From: Synaphobranchus kaupii
Taxonomy: Eukaryota; Chordata; Actinopteri; Anguilliformes; Synaphobranchidae
Direction of reading: 5' to 3'
NCBI GenBank assembly: GCA_029718625.1
Contig: CM056380.1
Span: 47,765,576-47,829,575, forward strand
DNA length: 64,000 nt
The translations under genes were made by a program, and so were the position numbers. The notes beneath the pieces are model-generated. The model saw only the letters and a program-made list of their open reading frames with translations. It ran no database searches and had not been told where the DNA came from. This document shows positions 23,405 through 35,698 of the stretch, piece after piece. Position 1 is the stretch's first letter, and every line of letters begins with the position of its first letter.

Positions 23405-24296
23405 ATGCTATGGAAGTACGTAGAGGCCATGCAATATATTTTTTTTTTCTGGGTAGTGATCTTGTGATCTCAACATAAAAAGTTGTGATCACAGCATACA
23501 CAGTGATTGTGCAGTATGTGACGGACTGGGGATATTGTTATTGTCTTCGATTTATATTGCGCACATTTCAGACAAAGTGACTTCTGGACGAGCAGAAAAC
23601 GTGCACAGTAATTGTGTGTGACGGACTGGGGGATAGCAAGTTGCCCTACGATGGATGAACGCATTCAATTTTACTTTGAGCAGTGACTGACTCAGGTAGA
23701 TTTAGGTCCAAAACCGGACATCTGTCAACCCTAATATGTATTGTGTTATGTTTATCAATAATAGACAACTACCAAGTTTATATCTGAAAGTCAGTCCCTG
23801 GTTTCTACCGGAGTCAGTCCCTGGTCAAATTAAACCTCCAAGTTGTCTATTATTGATAAACATAAAGTGATTTATACCTGAGTCTGTCCCTAGACAAAGT
23901 AAAATTGAAGGCTCCCATCCATCATGGGGAAATGTGCTATCCCCAGTCTGTCATACATGATCATTGTGCATTGAGATGGTAGAGGTTATCTCGTGATCAC
24001 AAGAAAATTTTTTCGTTATGTCGAGATCACAACATAAATAAGTGGTGATCTCGAGAAAACAACTTTCGTTATGTCCAGATCACAAGATGAATAAGTCATA
24101 ATCACAAGAAAACAACTTTCGTTATGTCCAGATCACAAGATGAAATGTCATAATCACAAGAAAACAACTTTCGTTATGTCCAGATCACAAGATGAATAAG
24201 TCATAATCACAAGAAAACAACTTTCGTTATGTCGAGATAATTTGTGATCTCGAGATAATGGGACCAAAATGTCCTCTATGGACTTCCGTAAAATAC
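23405..24296. repeat. Foldback element with internal palindromes and 58-bp tandem repeats
   Basis: Outer ends TATGGAAGTACGTAGAGG (about 23409) and CCTCTATGGACTTCCGTA (about 24276) are inverted. Inside, 'TTTATCAATAATAGACAACT' near 23751 and 'AGTTGTCTATTATTGATAAA' near 23841 form a second inverted pair, and GACGGACTGGGGGATAGC (about 23620) mirrors GCTATCCCCAGTCTGTC (about 23936). From about 24005 to 24240 a ~58-base unit, 'TTCGTTATGTCCAGATCACAAGATGA..AAGTCATAATCACAAGAAAACAAC', is repeated four times, itself rich in GATCTCGAGA-like palindromes. Confidence 0.75.
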
Positions 24297-24429
24297 TGTA
24301 TTTTATTTTGAAACATTTTTTGGTTGCGATAGATTTCTTCTTTGATATGCACTAGATTTCTGCTCTTTTTGGAGTGTTTCACAGAGAAATCCTTAATTTT
24401 GTAACCTTCAACACGTTGCTGCATCACAG

Positions 24430-25275
24430 TGCTTCACTGTCCCCTGCTAGGAATCTTGGACTGCCTGAGAACATGGGGGCAGTATGTTGGGCATGCATAT
24501 TCTTATGGAGAATCACCCCCTTCCTCGCCACCTCTGCATCTCAACTCCCAAAAGTCCCGGCGCTGGTGATTTCCCTTCTCGGCCGCTCCGAATCACTTCT
24601 CACTGGTCTGTCTGCTTCTGCCATCAGGCCTCTGTAGCTTATCCAGATCACTCACCTGATATACAACCTCCCCAGGCTCAGCCATGTTACTCATCTTCTC
24701 ATCTCCCTCTACTGGTACTGATATAGTTCAGCATCAAATTCAAGCCCTTGATACTAGCCTATTGGCCAGCTAAAGGGACTAAAGGGACTGCTCTGATGTA
24801 TTGAAAAGATCGTAAGACCTTGCACACCAGCCAGACCTCTCCGTTCTGCTACGTCTGACACCGGCCTCCGGGCACCCCACCCTCCTCCCTATATGCCTGC
24901 ACGTCCAGGTCACATTTTCTGTCTGTTCTGCCCCCCCCCCCCCTCCCCCCAGTGCTGGAATGAGCTTCCGCTGCGGTCAAGACTGCACCGCGGCCCCCCT
25001 GAAACTCTTTAGCGATCCTCGTTCTTTCTTTTCGGATATCCTCTGAGGGTAATGTTACAGATATAGCTGTGTAAAGACAGATTAGTCGTATAGCGGTATT
25101 TACTTTTGTTTGTTTACAATACTAATCATTTGTTCGCTCAGTTAACTTTATTGTTCTTTATTATAAATGGGCCTCCTGTGCCTTTTAGGTGATACCACAC
25201 ATTTGTATTCCTGAGACTAACACTGATGAGGTCACTCTGGATGAGAGCATCTGCTAGGTGACTGTAACTTAATCA
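24430..25275 (+). pseudogene. L2-type LINE remnant (RT end plus 3' tail)
   Basis: A short frame ends with TGLSASAIRPL, where L2-type LINEs carry a similar segment near the end of the RT domain. Further pieces read as decayed coding sequence ('CCAGCCAGACCTCTCCGTTC', then 'CTGGAATGAGCTTCC'). The 3' end has the L2-type tail 'CTCTGGATGAGAGCATCTGCTAGGTGACTGTAA' (25228-25267). Stops and indels break every frame, so it is dead. A C13 run lies at 24931-24943. Confidence 0.75.
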
Positions 25276-26386
25276 TTTAGGTTACCGCTTTGGGCGCCAT
25301 TCTACCTTCACATTGTTGTCATATGACATAAACTCTCCAGATGTTCAGAACATGTGATCTCTCTCCCTTTACCACCCCCCACATGTCCCAGGAGCCATAG
25401 CCATAGTAAGTTGTACTTAACCTTTAATGGCTGAGACTGAGGTATAAACCCCCCCAACCCCCCCCACCCACGCCCCCCTTTAAATGATGATCTGCTGGTA
25501 GCTGCAAGCCCTATGGGCGCCACTGCAGTGGAGATGCCGTTTTATTATTGATATAGAACGTCATATGTCCTGTTTTTCCCTGGGGCATGGTTGGCGAGCA
25601 TGACTGACTCATTAATCTGTGAGATTGGACCCGTCAGTATACATCGGTGCCTCACCTTTCCCTCCATCCGGTGCTCTGCAATGTAATTGTGGTTTTGGGT
25701 CGTCACCGGCCTCAAAAAAAAAAAAATCTTTATTTTCCGAGCCATGTTATAAATTGATGCAGTTTGGCACATCACAAAATATTCAAAATCACATCGACTG
25801 GTATAAGGAAGCACATTCCCACAAGTAAATTAATATAAAGTTCCTTCTCAAGAAGTCCACCCAAGCTGTAGTACAACATGTATCACATAAATCATTTTGC
25901 AGTCACTCGGGGAATAAACACGGCACTTAACAATGCTGGTAACTTAGGTCATATCCATACAAATGCTGGATATTTAGGAACATATTTGAGCTTAATGTCC
26001 AAATGAGCAATGTATTTGTATGCTTATGCTTGCTAATGATAAGTGTAGTTTTTGAAAGCTATGCGTGCTAAATCTGTTTGTCCCAGAAATGCATGGTTGA
26101 ATACCTATAAATGTTTAATATGCTAATGAGGATTAATAATAAGTTATAGGTTGCTCTAACTGTGTATATTAATTAGCTTAGTGAAAGCACTCTAACCTAA
26201 CATGCATTTCTTTCTTCTGACTATGAGACTACAGAATTACAACAGCTATTTATACGAAGACGTCCGTGACATATTATGGCTCAGACACAAAAAAAGAAGA
26301 AAAAAGAAAAAGAAAACAAGCTTTGCCAGCCAAGCAAGTTCCGAGCATTGCTTGGCTCACCACAGCTCCATTATGAGAAAAAGAGG
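25276..26386. other. Gene-free stretch
   Basis: No gene supported. C-rich runs at 25448-25480. The part 25860-26200 is repeat-free, with many TAAT/ATTA cores and octamer-like motifs, and could be a conserved non-coding element; that is only a suspicion. Confidence 0.4.
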
Positions 26387-26402
26387 ATGGAATTTGTTTT
26401 TG

Positions 26403-26439
<37 letters not shown>

Positions 26440-27465
26440 TGCCCTCCACAATTATTAGCACCCCTGGTAAAGATGAGTAAAAATGGTTATCACCGTTTGG
26501 TGAATTAGCTTAATCTCACATTAAGCTAATTGGGTCTGTGACCCAACCATATCAAAAGACTCTTGATATCTTATTTTCTGGTACTCTTACAAGCGATACT
26601 ATAATGTCTCTGCATTTGAATGGCTCTCTATGGGAATTGGGAGGTGGGACTAGATTTAGCTGTAAATTACACTGGAACAGTATGGAACACATGGTTGGCT
26701 AAATGGCTGTAAGTCATCAAGGGTCTGACGTATCAAACACACCTTAAACCATCACTCTGCTCCCAGAAATACAGTAGATATGGATGGATAACTTGAAGGG
26801 TTTCTTCTCCTGACTTATTTTTCCATTGAGTTCAATAGGAAACTTTGTCAGGAGAAACAACCCTTAAAGTGATCCATCCATATCTACTGCATATCTGGCA
26901 GCAGAGTGATGGTTTGAGGCTTGTTTGATACTTCAGACCCTTGATTACTTAAAACCATTTTACCAACCATGCATTCCATACTGTTCCAGCATAATTTACA
27001 GCTAAATCTAGTCCCACCCCCCAATTCCCATAGAGATCCATTCAAATGCAGAGACGTTATAGTATTGCTTGTAAGAGTACCAGAAAATAAGATATCAAGA
27101 GTCTTTTGACGTTGTTGGGTCACAGACATCAGGAAGTCATGGCATGCAAAGGATATGCGACCAAATATTAAAAATGATTACTTTATTCTATATATAAATG
27201 CAGGGGGTGCCAATAATTGTGGCACATGTGATTTTGTTAAAAATAATTATTTCTTGATGAGGGATTTTCTTTCTCGTAATAAATTTACTTAAATTAAAGG
27301 TTGCATTTTTCTCATTCTTTCAGTGTGAGATTAAGCTAATTCCACCAAACGATTAATTTTTTATAACCCTTTTTACTCATCTTTACCAGGTGTGCCAATA
27401 ATAGTGGAGGACCCTGTATATATATATATATATATATATATACCCAAAAACTAATTCAAAATGGT
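26387..27465. mobile_element. Nested palindromic insertion: Tc1-like MITE in (TA)n
   Basis: A Tc1/mariner-like MITE runs from CAGTGCCCTCCACAATTATT (26437) to AGTGGAGGACCCTG (ends 27416), with about 85-base inverted ends and (TA)n tracts on both sides (26405-26436 and 27417-27442). Inside it is a second, almost continuous palindrome from about 26532 to 27127 (centre about 26829), starting GGGTCTGTGACCCAAC. Outside the TA tracts TTTTTGGG (left) and CCCAAAAA (right) also mirror each other. No coding frame. TA flanks are consistent with Tc1/mariner insertion. Confidence 0.85.
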
Positions 27466-29480
27466 GTTGCATTGATCACTGGTATCAGATTCACATTTAG
27501 GGATTGATCCAATAAGAAAATGATCAAGTGCAGTTTCTGTTGCTAACCGGCCTGTCCTGTATGCAAGATACCCACTGTGCAGAAAGCATGGTCTCTGCCC
27601 CCAGTAAAGTGATCGCAGTAATCTGCCGCACCCCACTGGTCCGTGATCGCAATCTGTACCAAAAATAAGTGACTTTTGATTGATTTTCAATCAGCAAATT
27701 ATGGCAACAGGCAGTTATGGCAATTAGCCAATCAGTGCGCTCATGACGAACAGTAACAAGAAACAAACATGTAAAGGATGGCGTCCTTCCATGCAAAAGA
27801 AATGACAAATCAGGTGGCAATAAAAGGAGAAAGAAAAAGTTTTAGGATGAAGCTCAGGCTATGGATACAAGTAAGCAATGTTACCAATTTGTCAATAAAT
27901 GTAATTGATTTGGTTTGGATTTTGTAGATAGATGTATTGGCTGTCCATCAAACAGTGCCATTAACTAGCTGTAGGGAGCACCAGCTGTTGTCAAACTTTG
28001 TCTAGTTGTGACATAAGTGTTTATAAATTGCGATTTATTAGTAGATGAAAATGGGTTGCGCCACACAAAGTAGTTCTTACGTTAGAGCCTAGGCTGCAAA
28101 GCAGGATCACACAGTGAGTCAGATAACTTCCAAAAACATCATAAGTGCAGATTCAAATCAATGCCAAGATATAGCCTAATCCATCGGTGTAGGTTTCATT
28201 TCAACCTTGGGGGAGACACATTGCTAGACCACCTAGTCTCGCCTAGTCAAACAAGCATACTAGGCTACTCTAGAAATTAATTTACATGAAAATATTGAGG
28301 TTAGACTTTTCCCTGCACATTATGTCAATATATTTTCATTCTACTGGAAGAATGAGTAAAGATATGCATTACTTTCAGGCCTCTCCTCACCGCAGTTGTC
28401 TGAGCACAATTACTTTTTTCACTCAAAATGGATCTCGGTGTAACCTTACATCCGAATGCACAAATAAAGTAAAAGGCTAATTTTGTTGAGCAAGTGCTGA
28501 TTCAATAATGTTAATTGGAAACCTGCTTTTCATTTTACAAGTGATCAATTTTAATTTCGCACACAAAAATGGTGCAGGAATAATAATGACAAAAAAAAGG
28601 TAACCATTGAACCACAGACGTGATCGGTTGAACGAACAGCAAGTGGACCTTTTAAATATTTTTTGACAAAACGTAATGTCTCAAATCACAGAACCATTTG
28701 AAATAAATGATCTTTCTTAAACTAACATGGTTATTGTAGTTGTCTAAATTTGTCTCCGTACAAAGAAATAGCCAAAACTTAAATTATAGCAGAAAAATTA
28801 CGGGGGGCAGGTTCAATCTTTGTCGTCAAGCCATTCTAGCATTTCACGACTCAACCTGTAATTATGAAAAAATGTCTCAGTGTTCCACTCTCTCGCATAC
28901 TTAATGTGTTAATTGTGTCTTCCTCTTGCAACTGTGAGAGCAGCTATGGTCACTGACAAGCTTACGCATTGCATGGCTTTTAAACAGACTGTGCCGTGTT
29001 TCCGCCAGGTTTCATATCACCTTTCAGAATCCATGCTCATTGAGAGCGGCAATTTGCGATCATCTTTGTGAATCAGCAATGTCCTATATTTTCCCCCATT
29101 TGTTTAACAATTTGTCAATTTGGCGCTGAAAGTTTAAGTAAATGACCCAATTTAAATATACGTACATTACCCCACACAGTGCACTGTGTCGCGTCGGTAT
29201 TTCCTTTTTGATTCCAAAAACAGACCGACAATAGTTCAACCCTAAAATACAAGACGTAGATACCATGAAATAATATATTCAATACCGAATATAATATATT
29301 TTTCCTGCTTTATCAAATGTTTACCACTGCATGTGAATGAATGACGAATAACACTACCGTATTCTAACTGTATATCGAATATGATCAAATAATAAAAAAG
29401 TGGTCTCACATGATGAAACTGTAAAACTGTGACCTTCTATTTAGGTGGATTGGTATGCTCAGTGAAAACTGCTTTCCAAA
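27466..29480. other. Gene-free stretch
   Basis: No gene or clear repeat identified; moderately AT-rich DNA. Confidence 0.5.
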
Positions 29481-29960
29481 ATGCATTGTCATCACAGTCA
29501 CCTTTACCGTGCCCCCGACACCGACCTTCCTGATCCTAAGGGGAGAGATGATCCGGCAGAGGTGAATCGAAATGAGACGAAATTTAAATTTAGAGGCCTG
29601 TTGAAATGCGGAACAAAGCACCTCGCGCTCAGACTTCGGGGCGGAGGGGGAGACCGAGGGGTGAGCGGTCATGTTTATTAATGGCGCCATTGTCCAAACG
29701 AGTGAATCGGCCGACGCGGCCAAGCTAATCCACGTCCGAGGAACAAGGACCGCAGCGGCGGCCAAAACGGCCCCGCACTGCGGGGGACGGGAAAAAAAAA
29801 AGATAAATACATAATAAAAAAATACGCTTTGTTTGTATCACCTTGTTGTTATTTAATCACGGCGCTTTGCCGAACGCTGGGAATGAGCGCGATTTCGGCC
29901 TGGCGGGAGGGGCCGGCGGTTTGAGGCCTTGGCTGAACGGGTGACCGTCCCCTGTGCTGT
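29481..29960. promoter_or_regulatory. CpG-rich patch
   Basis: CpG dinucleotides are dense between about 29510 and 29960, including GGCGCC (29683-29688) and the run 'CGGCCGACGCGGCC' near 29708-29721, in contrast to the CpG-poor surroundings. It could be a CpG island, a regulatory element, or an old GC-rich repeat. No TATA box or first exon could be supported next to it. Confidence 0.4.
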
Positions 29961-29996
29961 TCCAGCTGGTGTCAATTTGCTGAGTAACCACAACTG

Positions 29997-30015
29997 CCCC
30001 CCCCCCCCCCCCCCC
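29997..30015. repeat. C19 homopolymer
   Basis: Nineteen C in a row, followed by ATAAATAAGG. Another C-rich run is at about 30395-30421. Such runs are prone to assembly error. Confidence 0.9.
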
Positions 30016-32923
30016 ATAAATAAGGAATAAGTATACGTTAAAGATTTTTTTCACAGCGCTCCAGGGCTGCCCGGGAATAAATCATTAACTAATTTCACAC
30101 GGACTGAAAACAGCTCCCCGTATTTGCGGAGGGGGGAGGCGGTTTATATCGTAGCCAGTTATAAAGCAGCCGAGGCTCTGAAAGTGATAGGTCCTTGGCG
30201 GTGGATGCACTTGCCATCCAATATCCTCAAAGTCCATTTATTTACATGGTTTTTTTATGCCTCCACATATCGTTGGGGATACATCGTCTGAGAAAAACCC
30301 GCTGAAGAAAACTGTCACACGATAAACCCCATTCCCTAACACCCTCTCCTTCACTTCCCCCTGTCGCACTCCTGTCCCCATTTCTCTCCTGTACCCCCCC
30401 CCCCCCAACCCCCCCACCCCCAACACATCCTCAAATTTCCTCACCGCCTCCCATGCAGTGGTGATGACATACTGGCTTCCTCATGATTCATTCCCAAATA
30501 GCTGTGCGGCTCAGTCTGGGAGCCTTGCTTTGTATTCAGGGAGGGAGCGCAAACAGACCCTGCTAACAGAGCGCCTCTTCAGACATGACTAATGGAGCAT
30601 CGCTCACATGATACAGCACCCAAAACTGTCCCTGTGTCTCATGACTCTGCATAACTTATGCTGAAAAAATCCCTCATAAAATTAATTAATTCATAGCTTT
30701 TAGTAGATAGATAAGAACTGAAAAAATGTTGGGACCTGTATCATGTTTTTTAGTCTTCTATATTGTATGACTCACAGACATAGAGATATGCATGTGGAAG
30801 TTGATCACAAAAAAAACAAACAAAATGCACACTGAAGAGCATTATAAGAAAACTGGAAAACTAATAACCAAAATCAACCAAAAAATAATACATATTATTA
30901 TTATTATTATTTTAATTGTAGGTTTGAGTATATTAATTGTAGAATTGAGCACTTTTTTTTTCTATGTCCCAATGTATTCTCCAAAATCAATGGAATATAT
31001 TGTAGGAGTGGGTTGGGCCTAAACAGGGGTTAAAACCCCCATTAGACTAGACTCTGTTCCTTGCTCCCATTATTTAATCAGTGGGGAAAATATTTACAGG
31101 GAGAAGAGGGCTGCCAATGTAAACTTTGAGTCCAATGTCCGCTGAGCCAGTGACCAGTGGGTTGCACAATCACCAAGCCAGGGTGAAAGTCTACCATTGC
31201 TGTTCATGATCTAGTAAACAATTTAGTGGTTTCTTTCTCATTTTCTCAAGACTATTGTGTCCATTCTTTTCACAACAGTTCTTTCAATCAAGGTCCTGTT
31301 TGCGTCAAGTCTTGGCAGTGTGTGATCATTAGAAAAGAGCTGGAAAGTTGGGGAACTTCAGTCATTTTGGCCGAGATTGGCGTCTGCCGTTTTGACAGCG
31401 GGATCAATGTGCGATGAGGAAGAAACCCCCAGGTTCATTTAGAGTTTCCCATTCTCTTCCTTCTGTAGTCACCATCCATCTTCCGTCCCTCTGCAGCAAC
31501 TCGACAATTCCATTAAGGAGGGGACACTTTCATAGTACAGAGCTGATGATGGAGAATCCTAGGCTTGATGTGGGGGGAGGGGGGAGGAATGGGGGTGAAA
31601 CAGGCCTAAATGTTCTACGGCAGTTTGTCCCATAGGTCACCCAGACAGACAGGAGTCACCTTTGATCCTTTCACCTTTGGCTCCATGACACCTGGTGCCT
31701 TATGATTGATTAAATCTTGGGAATTGCAGGCTGCCAGACCAGCTTATAGCCAAGAACAATAATTTAATATATGATTCCTCTTGATGTAAAACATGTCTTG
31801 CGGAAGATGTCATTGGGCCATGTTTTTCTTTGTCATGATGTACATTATTGCTTTAGGCTTGTTATGAAGGAGGAGAGCTTTTTATGTAAAGTGAGGTAGC
31901 TCGCTGTCTTCTGAAGCACAATTAGGTAGTGATTGTATATCATCCCTCACAAATGAGTTACTGTAGCAGCATTGTGTTCTGGTTACTGTCTCAACTGCCA
32001 ATGGAAAAACAAGTCCCGGGTACATCAATTTCCCCTAGCATAAAGAAGTGCTAATTCAGAAAGAGGGAAACTTACAACAACCAGAGGTGCTGTTGTTACA
32101 GAAATGAAAAAAGGAGAGTGAATGTTGCAAATGGTTCAAACTGACCTCATATCACGGACAAGTTGTCACAATTTAATGAGGGCTGTTGCTAGGTGATGGA
32201 AAGAGAGAGGGCACTGGGGGGTTGAATTCTGTGTGGTTCGCACCTGCGTGTGGTCCCTGTGTGTTCTTTGAAATTGTTCATAAAGTTCAACCATCCCTCG
32301 TGAGAGTAACCGTTCGATCAGAGTCCCGCATTTTGCTGGGGAGGGGCGGGGTTCCGGGGGACAACACCAAGGTGATTTTTTTTTTGGTCTTGTTCATTTA
32401 TAGACACCGTTCCACATTCATTGTGCAATTCGGATCATCATTGACAATATTTAATGCTGCCTCCATTTTCGAACTTTGTTAAACGCGGTCTACCGTTGAC
32501 TCAAATGCTCATCGGAAAGGCAGAGGAAAGCGGGGTATTTTGCGCAATGGGGCGTTTCGAGACGGGATTACAATGGCCACTTCTGCCTACTTCATGAGGA
32601 ATCACACGTCCTGCTGAGAGAGGAAGCTGAAGCTGCAGAACCAAGCTGTGTAATGCATAACTGCATGTCAAAAAAATTAGACAGCATGTAGGCCTCTTTG
32701 AAATGTTTTATTCATTCTTTTTTCTATATCAGCGTGTGATGTCAGTGATATTAGAGATTGTTGCATTATTATTTTTAATATACTTTACATTACCTTTTTT
32801 CGTTTCAATTTTCTTCTACATTTGGTTTTACTTTCTTTCTATCGATGTTTATTCGCAGGGAAGGAGGGGTTGTTCGGTTTAAATGTTAACGTCTTACTTT
32901 TGTCATAGTAATGAAGCCTGTGT
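30016..32923. other. Gene-free stretch
   Basis: No gene supported. The part 30050-30250 is repeat-free and may be conserved non-coding DNA, but nothing decisive is seen. Confidence 0.45.
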
Positions 32924-32940
32924 GAGAGAGAGAGAGAGAG

Positions 32941-32999
<59 letters not shown>

Positions 33000-33008
33000 G
33001 GGGGGGGG
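32924..33008. repeat. (GA)n-(GT)n-G26 compound simple repeat
   Basis: A GA run (32924-32940), a GT run (32945-32982) and then 26 uninterrupted G (32983-33008). The G tract could form a quadruplex on this strand. Open frames across it are artefacts. Confidence 0.95.
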
Positions 33009-34084
33009 TGCCAAAGGCAGCAGGTCCTGTGGTTTGGCCAGGGGTTAAAGCCGTGTCTGAGCACACCTCTCCAGAGGTAGCCAAGCTTTTACTGAGGGAT
33101 TACAGGCATGAGCTATGCACTCCTGTCCCAGTCCGAAACCATAAACACAGATCAAACTGGACTCCAGTTCGAGTGTTAATGTCTCAAAGAGAGGAACGCT
33201 GAAACACAAAAGAGCTTACAAATCAGCATGCTCGTAAAAAAGAAAAAGAAAACCCAGTTTACAACAGTTGTAAAGCTGTGCGATGGTTTATGGCTACTGA
33301 TAATAGCTGACAGCCATTTCCTTTTTTTCTGTTATCATGTAGTATAGACCGATATGAACCAATGAGGTATATAAAACTACAATGCAATGGATAATCAAAT
33401 TGTGTCTGTCTATCAAAGAGGAACGAGAATGAAATGGCAATCTAATAAAATTACATACGCCATATTTTTTTCATTGTTGAATATTTTTAGTGCTTCTCTG
33501 TACTGAAGATGATCATATGGGTAATTGACCTGAATTGGCGCATACACTGAAAATATTTACCACTGTTTATCTACGCCTCGATACAAATACTTTATTTGGT
33601 GAAAATGAGTTGGTTGTGCTGTGTTGTAAGACCAAAAGGTGAATCCTAACAATGGTTCTCTCGTGTGTTGAGTTAAAAGGGTTAGTGTTCAACCATAGTT
33701 AGCACAACGGTAGCCTTTTAAACAGAAGCGATGCTGCACAAGGTTCACTCCGCCACCGAGGAGACAGACAGAAGGGAGACAGCGCTGTGTCTCCCCCTCA
33801 GACTGAGAGAAGGGCTTGAATGCTGTGCATTCAAAGCAGAAAGGGCAGCTAACACACTAAAGGCCTTGGCTAAAGGTCTCGCTGAGAAGAGAATCAATAT
33901 GCCAATAGACGTCTGAAAAAAGAAACAAAAATAAATAAAAAGTTTAATTAAACGCGGTCGGAAAGGGCTGCATAACAGAATGTAGTCAAAGCTTTCTGTC
34001 TTGGCAAAGCAGCCAACAAAGCAAAAAATAAAAACGATTCAAAATTGCTTTAAAAATGGGAAATGTGCGCATTCCTGCACGCAT
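33009..34084. other. Gene-free stretch
   Basis: No gene supported and no repeat recognised. Confidence 0.5.
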
Positions 34085-34153
<69 letters not shown>

Positions 34154-34154
34154 C
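34085..34154. repeat. (ACGC)n microsatellite
   Basis: About 17 copies of the tetranucleotide GCAC/ACGC. It is rich in CpG and in alternating purine-pyrimidine sequence, which can adopt Z-DNA. Confidence 0.97.
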
Positions 34155-34369
34155 ACACCCTATGAATAGGCTCTGTATGCCCTGTGGCCTTTTAGTAAAG
34201 ACCTGTCTGCTTTGAAAAAAAAAAATGAAAAGCTTCAAGGTTGCAGTGAAACAACTCACAAATATAATTAAACGTTCTGTGGCCTGGGTCTCTGTTTGGT
34301 TGCTGAAGTAATCAGTGCATTATGTGCATCTCCTTAAAGAGCAATCTTATGCATAACATTGCTCTGAGG

Positions 34370-34535
34370 CAGAGGTGGAAGAAGTACACAGATGCCTGAC
34401 TTAAGAAAAAGTGCAAATACCCGCATAAAAAAATACTCAGGTAAAAGTTAAAGTACCACTTGGATATGTATAAGTTAAAGTATATAAGTACATGCTCTTA
34501 AATGTACTTAAGTATCAAAAGTAAAAAGTAGTCTT
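34370..34535. mobile_element. CAGAGGTGG-family MITE fragment
   Basis: It starts CAGAGGTGGAAGAAGTAC and continues with many 'AAGTA/AAAGTA' phrases (GTAAAAGTTAAAGTACC, TGTACTTAAGTATC). This left end is common to a widespread fish MITE group of hAT type (family knowledge). The right inverted end is not found nearby, so it is partial. Confidence 0.6.
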
Positions 34536-34629
34536 CCGAGTCGAGGTATTTGGGGATATAGGTAGAATAGGTAATATTTTATGATGTCATGAATAACATT
34601 TGAAAATAGAATGTTATAGTTATCTATAT

Positions 34630-34810
34630 CAGTGGTTCTCAAACTGGGTCCTGGGGGACCACTGTGTATGATGGGTTTTGTTCCAACCACAATTGCAATG
34701 CCGGAATTTTAACAAACTGTTAATTGTTCTTAATTAGTTGTTTGTCATATTATTTACCCTCTTAAGCCACATTATGTTAGCATGAATAATAAAAGTCCAA
34801 TATTCTCATT
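34630..34810. mobile_element. Partial copy of the CAGTGGTTCTCAAACT foldback family
   Basis: The left ~150 bases match the complete element at 17990-18686 (CAGTGGTTCTCAAACT, then TTTTGTTCCAACCACAATTG). It is cut short by the AGGGGTGTAACGGTAC element starting at 34811. Confidence 0.75.
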
Positions 34811-35698
34811 AGGGGTGTAACGGTACACGTATTCGTACCGAACCGTTCGGTACATGGCTTATGGTTCAGTGTGCATTGTTAGCCGAACGAATAGTCTATA
34901 GCTTTAACCACGTTAGAACATGCAGAACCTTTCTTTTGTGCGCGGAACTTAAATTCAAAACTTCGAGTTCCCCCCTAAAGACATAACTTTTGCAAAGAGC
35001 CGAATGTTTTTAGTTCAGCCCATGAGCACAGCAACTGAATTAATGCTGCATTTGTTTTTTTCATTTCCAACTAGGAATCTATCTGACTAGGGAAAATTGT
35101 ATAAAACACCCTTTCAACTAGGAGTTCCATGTTGGAAAATCAACAACCCCGACTAGGAAGAACTTGACATCATATCATCATGGCAGCTCACACCACGACC
35201 CACATTGTGAACAGTAAATAAACATGACTTTTAGACAATTTTAGCTTTTAAAACACTTCAGCTTTCGTTTTTTAGCATGAAATGCTTTTGTATCAGCCAA
35301 CATACCGATACAGAATGATAACCATATACAATTAAAAGTTAAAGCATTTTTGTTGTAGTTGTTAGCTGTTTTAGCTATATATGTTAGTAAAGCCAAAACT
35401 TCCCTGCAAAGTGCGCGCATGACGCCAAGTCCCCAGTTGTGCACTGTGAACCCAGTGAGGTCGGTAATGATGAGGAAACGTTTCCCACATCCGACCATAA
35501 ACGAATGCAGGGTTCATCAGTATGGCAAACTGGTATAAGGAAAAACAGAGTGGAGTGCAAATCCAGCTCCCCATGGCATTTAAGCTGCCTCCACTAATTC
35601 AAACCAGGAAAAAGCAATAACAAATGCCATAGTTTTTAAGAAAGAAAGCTATGTGCCTTCCTTTGTTCCACTGTACCGAAAACATACCGAACCGTGAC
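34811..35698. mobile_element. AGGGGTGTAACGGTAC-type element, right end missing
   Basis: Left end AGGGGTGTAACGGTACACG with CGTACCGAACCGTTCGGTAC. Near the right side CTGTACCGAAAACATACCGAACCGTGAC is an inverted relative. The expected final ...GTTACACCCCT is absent, as the next block begins there. No transposase frame. Similar ends are known from fish hAT-type MITEs (family knowledge). Confidence 0.6.

Noticed and set aside
24374..24637. 87-codon plus frame as a gene
   Set aside because: Its end (SASAIRPL) matches the decayed end of an L2-type RT and it lies in an L2 remnant with a 3' tail.
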